The notes under the pieces are model-generated. The model was not told the origin of the DNA. It made no database searches and saw only the letters and a list, made by a program, of their open reading frames with translations. Shown piece after piece: positions 1-5,639 of a stretch of DNA of 9,285 nucleotides. The position numbers and the translations under genes are program-made. The stretch lies in NCBI GenBank assembly GCA_030019105.1, contig JASEGY010000114.1, positions 1 to 9,285 of the forward strand, written 5' to 3'. Within the stretch, counting starts at the first letter, position 1. Every line of letters begins with the position of its first letter. This DNA comes from a bacterium. GTDB lineage: Bacteria > UBA9089 > JASEGY01.

Positions 1-1
1 C

Positions 2-295
2 GCAATCGTAACATTCTCGCGGACAACGCAAATGTTGCGGGGTAATAGTATAGATGAAGGCATAGAAGTCCCTCAAGACTTTATAGATATTGATGAATTG
101 ACATCCTTTGCTGTAGATTTTCGATACGACCTTTTTGTAGAAAGCGAAGAAGAATCTTTTGATCGACAAGAGTCATTAGATATAGTCAGAAAGGTCTGGT
201 TATGGGTAGACTCTCTTCTTCCTGCCAGTGAAGATAATTCTACTATAAAGAATGATAATAAAATAAATCTTTGTGTTCTTTGTGGCTTTGTGTGA
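2..295 (+). CDS. Probable HEPN-domain protein, C-terminal part (5' end off the window)
   Basis: The frame is open to the left edge. The ATG at 32 has no Shine-Dalgarno, so I read this as the 3' part of a longer gene. The visible protein has a segment of the type 'GIEVPQDF..IDELTSFAVDFRYDL', then an acidic linker and a final helix ending WVDSLLP. This matches the C-terminal half of PF05168-type HEPN proteins (an FRY/RYP motif followed by a last helix with an Ala/Glu-rich start). The catalytic Rx4-6H motif of active HEPN RNases is not recognisable in what is visible; it would lie near or before the edge, and residues before GIEVPQ match poorly. HEPN proteins often pair with a minimal nucleotidyltransferase (MNT) as a toxin-antitoxin unit, so an MNT gene may lie outside the window. 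The last 11 residues (about 262-292) are encoded by a simple repeat and are probably not part of the domain. Family call is moderate. Confidence 0.5.
   Translation, partial: AIVTFSRTTQMLRGNSIDEGIEVPQDFIDIDELTSFAVDFRYDLFVESEEESFDRQESLDIVRKVWLWVDSLLPASEDNSTIKNDNKINLCVLCGFV
269..292 (+). repeat. Three near-tandem CTTTGTG units
   Basis: CTTTGTG occurs at 269-275, 278-284 and 286-292, spaced 9 and 8 bases apart, immediately before the TGA of the HEPN-like gene. Translated, it gives the Cys/Leu/Val-rich tail LCVLCGFV. Similar 'LCVLC' tails are, from memory, common where CTTTGTG/CTCTGTG-type intergenic repeats run into gene ends in environmental bacterial genomes. The gene's native stop was probably replaced by this repeat. 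Confidence 0.55.
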
Positions 296-401
296 GAATT
301 TTTGAAAGGAAATAATAATGAAGGCGAATATTGACTTGATTATGGTCTGTGCTGGTTCTCAAGGCCCGACAGACAAACAGCATCTTCCCTTGGGTCTGAT
401 T

Positions 402-455
402 TATGTCGGCTCGGCTCTGGAAAGAAATGGTTACAATGTCAAGATTTGGCATCTG
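402..455 (+). repeat. 54-bp perfect direct repeat, copy 1
   Basis: This stretch is identical base for base to 1315-1368. It covers codons 29-46 of the remnant. Before it (codons 1-28) the two copies differ at 16 of 84 positions, and just after it they differ again (TTG versus CTT). The identity is therefore a local patch, not a general property of the duplication. Confidence 0.9.
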
Positions 456-470
456 TTGCCGGAAAAGATC

Positions 471-477
471 GAGGAGG
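471..477 (+). promoter_or_regulatory. Shine-Dalgarno of the antitoxin-like gene, built from remnant codons
   Basis: GAGGAGG lies 6 bases before the ATG at 484 and is a near-perfect anti-16S match. Its bases are codons 52-54 (GAG GAG GCT) of the radical SAM remnant; in the intact gene the same place reads GAG GAC GCA. This site decides the start of the following gene at 484 rather than the in-frame ATG at 403, which lies inside the radical SAM homology. Confidence 0.75.
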
Positions 478-483
478 CTTATT

Positions 484-777
484 ATGGTAGGTATAGAAGC
501 TATTGAGAGACTTTCAAAAAAATATTCAGTATCTTCTGATGAATTTATATGGCTTGGTTCCGTTCTTACTATGAAAGAGAAAAAGAGAAATCTCCAGATT
601 GAAAGGCTTGAAATTCTTGCAAGATATGAAGCTGAGACCATAGAAGAATTGAAGGAAAAAATCAAAGATGCCAGGGTTCCGGAACATCCTGGATGGGAAG
701 ATATGATTGAAATAAAAAATATAGAGGCTGAAATTAGGGGAATAGAAAGTGATATTAGAACTTTACAATCAGCTTAA
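484..777 (+). CDS. Putative antitoxin of a TumE-type toxin-antitoxin pair (97 aa)
   Basis: I chose ATG 484 because of the strong GAGGAGG before it and because an upstream in-frame ATG at 403 would read the radical SAM remnant in the wrong frame. The 97-residue product is highly charged, predicted mostly helical, and has no signal peptide or membrane segment. It starts GIEAIERLSKKYSVSSDEF, which could be a small helical DNA-binding or dimerisation unit. It continues with a long Lys/Glu-rich helix (about 31-62), the motif VPEHPGWEDMIEIKNIE (about 65-81), and a C-terminal helix. I recall proteins of this shape, with a PEHPxWED motif, next to DUF6516/TumE toxins, but I cannot name a characterised antitoxin family. 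It overlaps the next gene by 29 bases, the tight coupling expected of a toxin-antitoxin operon with the antitoxin first. The antitoxin role is inferred from context. Confidence 0.65.
   Translation: MVGIEAIERLSKKYSVSSDEFIWLGSVLTMKEKKRNLQIERLEILARYEAETIEELKEKIKDARVPEHPGWEDMIEIKNIEAEIRGIESDIRTLQSA
737..742 (+). promoter_or_regulatory. Shine-Dalgarno of the toxin-like gene (supports the GTG start)
   Basis: GGGGAA lies 8 bases before GTG 749, inside the antitoxin-like coding sequence. No ATG in this frame lies near the domain start, so the GTG is the best-supported start. Confidence 0.6.
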
Positions 778-1159
778 GGAGATAGCTGAGAGCGAATACG
801 CCGATATAATCAAAGAAACCAGGATCATCTTTAGCTATACGGGCAGAGCAAGAAAGTTGCGGTTAGAGCTTGCTGATAACACATTTGTAGATATCTGGTA
901 CTCTTCAGAAGGAGAATATTCTTTTCACTGGGAACAAAGAGACTTAAGAGCTATTCTCTATAGACATGACAACGCACCTCACAAGAAATGGTCGTATGTT
1001 AAAACCTTTCCCAAACATTGTCATGATGGCTCCCAGGACAATGTTATCGAAAGTATGCTTTCTGACAAACCAGAGTGTGCATTGAGAGAGTTCCTGACTA
1101 TTGTGAGAAAGAAGATGATTAAATTAAAACATGAAAATCAAAGGATGAAAAACCACTGA
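749..1159 (+). CDS. TumE/DUF6516-family putative toxin (136 aa)
   Basis: Starts at GTG 749 with GGGGAA 8 bases upstream. The 136-residue soluble protein carries the signature blocks of the TumE toxin family (DUF6516). These are Y57-S-F-H60-W61, then R72-H-D-N75-A-P-H78, then F87-P-K-H90-C-H92-D-G94, followed by a C-terminal helix (CALREFLTIVRKKM). The conserved His, Arg and Asp residues are what a small ribonuclease-like active site would need, but the reaction is not shown by the sequence. An antiparallel-sheet segment at about 34-51 (RKLRLELADNTFVDIWYSS) precedes the signature, also typical of the family. It overlaps the upstream antitoxin-like gene by 29 bases, so the two are co-translated. 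No truncation or lost signature residue is seen, so it is probably intact. The family call is good; toxicity and target are inference. Confidence 0.75.
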   Translation: MILELYNQLKEIAESEYADIIKETRIIFSYTGRARKLRLELADNTFVDIWYSSEGEYSFHWEQRDLRAILYRHDNAPHKKWSYVKTFPKHCHDGSQDNVIESMLSDKPECALREFLTIVRKKMIKLKHENQRMKNH

Positions 1160-1230
1160 AAATTGCCTGGTGGCCTATTTGGTTGAATATATCTGGTTAG
1201 CGGTCCAATGTATACAAAAAGAGGGAAATG

Positions 1231-2763
1231 ATGAAGGCGAATATTGATTTAATTATGGTCTGTGCGGGTTCTCAGGGGCCTTCGGATAAAGCCCATATTC
1301 CTTTGGGTTTGATCTATGTCGGCTCGGCTCTGGAAAGAAATGGTTACAATGTCAAGATTTGGCATCTGCTTCCGGAAGAGTTTGAGGACGCATTGCCAGA
1401 AATCAGGGGTCGTCAGCCCCTCTGGGTTGGCCTTTCTGTTCTCTCCGGGATGACCACTTTTTATGCTGCTCAGCTATCAAGGCGTATCAGGGAAGAGATT
1501 CCAAAAACATCTATTGTCTGGGGCGGGCATCACGCAAGTGCCGTTCCCGATGAATGTATTCGAAAAGACTACATTGATTATGTTATCCACGGTGAAGGGG
1601 AAGAGACAGCCGTAGAGTTTTCAGATGCCTTACTTTCCAGCTCGGATTTATCAGGAATTCTTGGGCTGGGCTTCAAAGACAAGAATAGGTGTTCAATTGT
1701 TAATTCTAAGCGGCCACTGGCAGAAGACCTGGACCGATACGAACTTAACTGGGAGTTGGTTAATGTTCGTAATTATATGAATCGCAACTCTCAGGGGAAG
1801 ATACCGATGACTTTTTATAGTTCCAGGGGATGTCCTTATAAATGTGCCTTTTGTGCTACCCCTCTTTATACTGGAAAAAGTTTTCGCGCTCATTCTCCAG
1901 AATTCGTTACAAAGAATCTTTTTTATATGAAGGAAACCTATGGTTTTGATTCAGTTTTTTTCGCTGATGACAACTTTATGCTTGATGCCAATCGTGGTCT
2001 GGAGATCATCAGGCGATTGACAGAAGGAGGAGTCAGCGTGGACACTTTAGATGTTCGCCTAAACCAGCTTAACGAAGAAATACTTGCCAAGTTTCGCGAC
2101 TATGGGGTTTGTGGCGTTTTCTTTGGTTATGAATCTGGGAATGATCGAATTCTTACCCTTATGAATAAAGGAATAGATGTAGATTATATAAAAAAGAAGG
2201 TTATTTTGTTGAAGGAGTATAATATTGTCTGCTGGGCGTCAGGAATTGTTGGAATCCCAACGGAAACCAGGGAAGAAATGTATGAAACCATTGATTTTTC
2301 CATGTGGCTCAGAGATACTTTGCCGGAAGGCTCAACGGTCAGTGTCTATCGCTATATGCCTTTACCAAAAACAAAATTGTTAGAACTTGCGATTCAAAAG
2401 GGATTCCAATATCCTACTTGTTCCGAAGATTGGAGAAAAATTGATCCTATCGGCCCTTATTATAAGATGGAATGGATCCCCTGGATTACAGAGCAGGATG
2501 AGGCATTTATTGTGGCAGTTCAAGAGACAAGCCGGACTAAAATGTTAAATTATATCTATAAGCATAATTTTATTGCTAACTCTATAAACAATATTTTCGT
2601 TCGGCATATTCGATCTCGAGTTCGCAAAAGAAAATTACGATTTGATTGGGAACTTAGATTATTTGAAGTTATGCGAGATATTTATGGTAAGCTTAGATTT
2701 GGAAAGATTGCTGGATTTAAATCACAAGCAGTGAAAAGAGGAAATAAGGAGTTAGAGCAGTGA
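1231..2763 (+). CDS. B12-binding-domain radical SAM enzyme (BchE-like class), intact copy
   Basis: Start ATG 1231 is preferred over the adjacent ATG 1228: GAGGG (1221-1225) is 5 bases from 1231 but only 2 from 1228, and the remnant at 318 has a single aligned ATG. The 510-residue protein has an N-terminal cobalamin-binding-type Rossmann domain (about 1-150) with PLGLIYVGSAL, an SxL motif at S69-V-L71, GGHHAS at 98-103 and HGEGE at 120-124. The classic DxHxxG is absent, as often in the BchE-like group. The radical SAM core (about 190-400) has C201-P-Y-K-C205-A-F-C208 for the [4Fe-4S] cluster, ADDNF at 245-249 and GYESG at 299-303. The basic C-terminal 80 residues have no recognised domain. Such enzymes do methylations, ring formations or rearrangements; as first gene of a sugar-assembly block it may modify a sugar or the lipid carrier. 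The 71 bases between 1159 and 1231 hold no clear promoter or terminator, so it may be read through from the toxin module. It overlaps the next gene by 4 bases. Confidence 0.9.
   Translation: MKANIDLIMVCAGSQGPSDKAHIPLGLIYVGSALERNGYNVKIWHLLPEEFEDALPEIRGRQPLWVGLSVLSGMTTFYAAQLSRRIREEIPKTSIVWGGHHASAVPDECIRKDYIDYVIHGEGEETAVEFSDALLSSSDLSGILGLGFKDKNRCSIVNSKRPLAEDLDRYELNWELVNVRNYMNRNSQGKIPMTFYSSRGCPYKCAFCATPLYTGKSFRAHSPEFVTKNLFYMKETYGFDSVFFADDNFMLDANRGLEIIRRLTEGGVSVDTLDVRLNQLNEEILAKFRDYGVCGVFFGYESGNDRILTLMNKGIDVDYIKKKVILLKEYNIVCWASGIVGIPTETREEMYETIDFSMWLRDTLPEGSTVSVYRYMPLPKTKLLELAIQKGFQYPTCSEDWRKIDPIGPYYKMEWIPWITEQDEAFIVAVQETSRTKMLNYIYKHNFIANSINNIFVRHIRSRVRKRKLRFDWELRLFEVMRDIYGKLRFGKIAGFKSQAVKRGNKELEQ
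1315..1368 (+). repeat. 54-bp perfect direct repeat, copy 2
   Basis: Identical to 402-455; covers codons 29-46 of the intact radical SAM gene. See copy 1 for the contrast with the diverged flanks. Confidence 0.9.
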
Positions 2764-4094
2764 AACTTACAGCTAAAATGGTAACAATTCAAATCCTGGA
2801 TTTGATATGTGCTGTATTATTGTTTCCTTTTGCAGTTGTTTATGTATTGCAAGTCGCCTACTTAAGGCCCAAAAAGAAAAATGAAAAAGGAAGTCTGCTT
2901 CATCTATCTTCAGGAGCATCTACTAACGATGCATTGAACAAGTTTGGCTCGTTGGATTTTCTCTTTAATTACGACGGTGATGCTACTGAGAATCTATTTC
3001 AAAAGAACATTTTATTTTGGTTTCCATCAAAAAATTCGCTCTGTTTGCATTTTAGTAATGGATGGATTATATTAGAGCAACGAAGGGCCCTTGGAGTTTT
3101 ATTAATAACCGGTCTTCTTTTATACCTAATACGAGTTATTCATATTGTTCAGGTAGAAAATGTAAGGATGGTTCGTGGCTGGGACCCATACTTTAACGGT
3201 TTTATAGCCTGGCTGATTAGCTCTCTTCTTAGATTGCCATTTTGTGTTTCTATTCATGCGGATTATGATCTGGGATACAAGCTTGCTGGAGCCAAAGGGC
3301 GCATATTCTTATTCGGCTCTCGGAGGCTGGCCAAGATACTGGAGAAATTTGTTCTTTCCCATACAAAGATGGTGATGCCCAAACGAGAGTATCTGGGGCA
3401 ACAGGCCGTGATGAACGGGGCCAACCCAAAAGCCATTCGGGTGATTCCTTTTAGTATCAATATGACTCCTTTTAAGCAACCACCCAATATTGACATTTAT
3501 GAGCATTTTGAATTGAATCGCAACTTAAAGATTCTCAGTTTTGTAGGGCGACTCGTTAAGGAGAATTATGTTGATGATATTATGGTATTGGCACGAATGA
3601 TGGAAAAGTTGCGGGATGATTCTATCATCGTTATGGCAGGTGGCGGAAACCAAGAAAGTATGTTGCGTAAATTGGTCAATGAGGATACGGTTCTAAATCG
3701 TGTCGTTCGCCTGGTCGGATTTCAACCTCATGAAATTTGCCTGGATTTACGCCGGGCATCCACGGTTTCTCTTTGTTTAATGGCTGGTAATAGCTTGGTC
3801 GAGGCATGTGCTTCAGGCAGACCAGTAATTGCTTATGATGTGGACTGGCATTATGAACTCGTTAAAGATAATGAGACTGGTTTTTTAGTCAAAGAAGGTG
3901 ATGTCCAGACCGTGGCGGAAAAAATCAATTATCTGCTTAACCATCGTGATGATGCCGAAAGGATGGGAGAGAATGCTAAACAATTAGCCTTTGAAAGACA
4001 TGATATTCAGAGAACATCAGCAATACAACGGCAGTGCTATGAGGAGCTACTGGAAACTAGTAGAGTGCGCCCAAAAAACCCTCCCTGCTCTTGA
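2760..4094 (+). CDS. Membrane-anchored GT4-family glycosyltransferase
   Basis: Start GTG 2760 overlaps the radical SAM stop (GTGA) and has AAGGAG (2746-2751) 8 bases upstream. The 444-residue protein begins with a likely membrane helix (about 10-33) followed by a basic RPKKKNEK stretch, so it is probably anchored in the inner membrane with the catalytic part in the cytoplasm. The GT-B N-domain runs to about 240 (VQVENVRMVRGWDPYFNGFIAW at 131-151, then CVSIHADYD). The C-domain has FVGRLV 261-266, AGGG 293-296, GNSLVEACASGRPVIAYD 343-360 and E366 in WHYELV, the nucleotide-sugar-binding pattern of GT4. The first Glu of the common EX7E pair is replaced by Leu340, as in GT4 subgroups with a GNxLVEA signature. 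It would transfer a sugar from a nucleotide donor to a lipid-linked acceptor during repeat-unit assembly. Donor and acceptor cannot be told. Confidence 0.9.
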   Translation: MKLTAKMVTIQILDLICAVLLFPFAVVYVLQVAYLRPKKKNEKGSLLHLSSGASTNDALNKFGSLDFLFNYDGDATENLFQKNILFWFPSKNSLCLHFSNGWIILEQRRALGVLLITGLLLYLIRVIHIVQVENVRMVRGWDPYFNGFIAWLISSLLRLPFCVSIHADYDLGYKLAGAKGRIFLFGSRRLAKILEKFVLSHTKMVMPKREYLGQQAVMNGANPKAIRVIPFSINMTPFKQPPNIDIYEHFELNRNLKILSFVGRLVKENYVDDIMVLARMMEKLRDDSIIVMAGGGNQESMLRKLVNEDTVLNRVVRLVGFQPHEICLDLRRASTVSLCLMAGNSLVEACASGRPVIAYDVDWHYELVKDNETGFLVKEGDVQTVAEKINYLLNHRDDAERMGENAKQLAFERHDIQRTSAIQRQCYEELLETSRVRPKNPPCS

Positions 4095-4115
4095 AAAGGA
4101 ACGAGGGGTTAAGTT

Positions 4116-5639
4116 ATGTCCAGACTATCTAAGAATATTATCTACAATTTGTTCGGCAAGGGATTACTTCTGGTTTTAGGCTTTGTTGCCGTCAAATATA
4201 TTTTCAAGCGATTAGGAGAAGATGCGCTTGGTATTATTTACTTTACATACATGATGAATGCTATGCTTACGGCAGTGCTTAATATGGGAATTTGTTCTAC
4301 CACAATCCATGAGGTTTCCGCCCATTTGGAATCAGAACCAGAGTATATCAAAGACCTGATTCGCACATTCTCACTTTTTTACTGGGGTGTTTATGCCCTG
4401 GTCGGAGTAGCTCTTTTTTTCATGGCACCTATTCTTGTAGAAAAGTGGATTAATCTGAAAACTATGGACCCATCAACGGCAATATATATCTTGCGTATTT
4501 TGGGCATTGCTTCGTTTGCAGCTCTACCAACTTCTTTTTACGCGAGCCTATTTAGTGGACTACAGCGAATGGAGTTTAACAATTTTATTGATGTGATTAC
4601 TACTGGACTTCAACAATTCGGCACCATTTTGATTCTTGTCCTTGGAGGTAATTTGCTTCATGTTGTCTACTGGTTCGCGGCATGTTATGGGCTGAGGGTA
4701 GTCATCTATCTTGCTGTTTCCGGTTATTTCTTTCCGGTGCGGGCGCTTGTTCCCGGTTACTCAGCAGGAATTGTTAAGAGAAATTGGAATTTTGCTTCGA
4801 GAATGATCTCTGTTTCAGTCTTCACCACAATTTATACACAAATAGATAAAGTGATCATTAGCAAGCTATTACCCATTGGCATACTTGGTTATTATAGTTT
4901 CGCTCAGGGCACTGTCTCTAAAGGGACTTTGCTTGCAGACAGCATTTCCCAGGCAGCGTTTCCATCATTTTCCGCTATGTTTAAAAAAGGGGACCGTACC
5001 GAGTTGATTTCGCAATACCGAAAACTGCAGGATACTATTTGCTTTATAGGTGTACTGATATTTGCCGTTATTTCATTCGCCCTATTACCATTATTTGCTT
5101 ATATCTTAAATGAAGAAACTGCGCGCATGTTGCTTTTACCCGGAATCCTGCTGTGCGTGGCAGGTCTTTTGAATGCAACATTAAGGATTCCCGGTGTTTT
5201 TGCCCTCGCAGTGGGCAGACCTGGTATTGATGCTCGCCAAAGCCTCTATGCCTTATTTGTTGTCCCGCCGGTAACAATATTTTTGATTTATTCTTTAGGA
5301 TTGACAGGAGCGGCTCTATCAGTAGTATTTTGCTATCTCTTTATTTATTTTTACAGTGTGCGGAGAATATGTCGGGAATGTATAGAGATTCCGGTATGGG
5401 AATGGTACAGACACATATTAAAAGTTTTTGTCCTGGCAGGTCTTACCTATGGAGCTGCCGGGATAGTCCTGAGTATAACCGGCATTTTTTCGATCTCTTC
5501 TTTGGTCCTGGCTTACACCTGTGCCTCGATTGCTTTTATAGCTGGGGCTTTTCTGATGATTGGCCAAGAACTTCAAAGCACACTTTACAGGTTTCGAAAA
5601 GTGCTGAAAGAGAAAATAGGAGGATTCATAAATGAGTAG
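4116..5639 (+). CDS. wzx: Wzx-type polysaccharide flippase (MOP/MVF superfamily)
   Basis: Starts at ATG 4116 with GAGGGG (4103-4108) 7 bases upstream, 21 bases after the GT4 gene. The 507-residue protein is almost entirely hydrophobic and shows about 12-14 membrane segments, the length and form of RfbX/Wzx proteins. The N-terminus (SKNIIYNLFGKGLLLVLGFVAVKYIFKRLG) and the central NFASRM..TQIDKVIISKLLPIGILGYYSFA block (about 225-263, with D244 inside the membrane part) are the conserved Polysacc_synt features. Its role is to move undecaprenyl-linked (or other lipid-linked) repeat units from the cytoplasmic to the outer face of the inner membrane, before polymerisation. A teichoic-acid or other lipid-linked oligosaccharide flippase is possible, but neighbouring glycosyltransferases fit a surface-polysaccharide role. 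It overlaps the next gene by 8 bases, so the two are probably translationally coupled. Confidence 0.9.
   Translation: MSRLSKNIIYNLFGKGLLLVLGFVAVKYIFKRLGEDALGIIYFTYMMNAMLTAVLNMGICSTTIHEVSAHLESEPEYIKDLIRTFSLFYWGVYALVGVALFFMAPILVEKWINLKTMDPSTAIYILRILGIASFAALPTSFYASLFSGLQRMEFNNFIDVITTGLQQFGTILILVLGGNLLHVVYWFAACYGLRVVIYLAVSGYFFPVRALVPGYSAGIVKRNWNFASRMISVSVFTTIYTQIDKVIISKLLPIGILGYYSFAQGTVSKGTLLADSISQAAFPSFSAMFKKGDRTELISQYRKLQDTICFIGVLIFAVISFALLPLFAYILNEETARMLLLPGILLCVAGLLNATLRIPGVFALAVGRPGIDARQSLYALFVVPPVTIFLIYSLGLTGAALSVVFCYLFIYFYSVRRICRECIEIPVWEWYRHILKVFVLAGLTYGAAGIVLSITGIFSISSLVLAYTCASIAFIAGAFLMIGQELQSTLYRFRKVLKEKIGGFINE

Larger units (their letters stand above)
318..506 (+). pseudogene. Truncated 5' remnant of a B12-type radical SAM gene (second copy of the gene at 1231)
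   Basis: Codons 1-54 (318-479) align without gaps to codons 1-54 of the intact radical SAM gene at 1231, at an offset of 913 bases. The homology stops abruptly after GCT at 477-479. Eight unrelated codons follow and then TGA, giving 62 residues against 510 for the full protein. Only the first part of the N-terminal cobalamin-binding-type domain remains, with no CxxxCxxC cluster, so it cannot be an active radical SAM enzyme. It keeps a good Shine-Dalgarno (AAAGGA, 305-310) and ATG, and is probably still translated. Its reading frame overlaps the start of the next gene by 23 bases, so ribosomes on it could feed that gene. The missing remainder of the gene is not found downstream. In codons 1-28 most differences are synonymous (16 base changes, 3 amino-acid changes), meaning the copy diverged while still functional. 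Confidence 0.85.

Noticed and set aside
403..483. Longer N-terminus for the antitoxin-like gene starting at ATG 403
   Set aside because: These codons are the radical SAM remnant read in the wrong frame, and the strong GAGGAGG lies just before ATG 484.
243..665. 140-codon open frame on the minus strand
   Set aside because: It runs antisense across the repeat, the radical SAM remnant and the antitoxin-like gene, with no family resemblance; the + strand frames have recognisable proteins and Shine-Dalgarno sites.
1165..1174. GCC-TGGT-GGC as a possible terminator after the toxin gene
   Set aside because: The stem is only 3 base pairs and no T-run follows.
1183..1216. Possible promoter before the radical SAM gene (TTGAAT ... 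CAATGT/TATACA)
   Set aside because: At 17-bp spacing the -10 is poor, and the better TATACA is 22 bp away.
1228..1230. ATG one codon upstream as the radical SAM start
   Set aside because: It is only 2 bases from GAGGG and is absent from the remnant copy, whose single ATG aligns with 1231.
5330..5635. 101-codon + strand frame inside the flippase gene
   Set aside because: Out-of-frame shadow of the flippase C-terminal membrane segments, with no Shine-Dalgarno or family resemblance.
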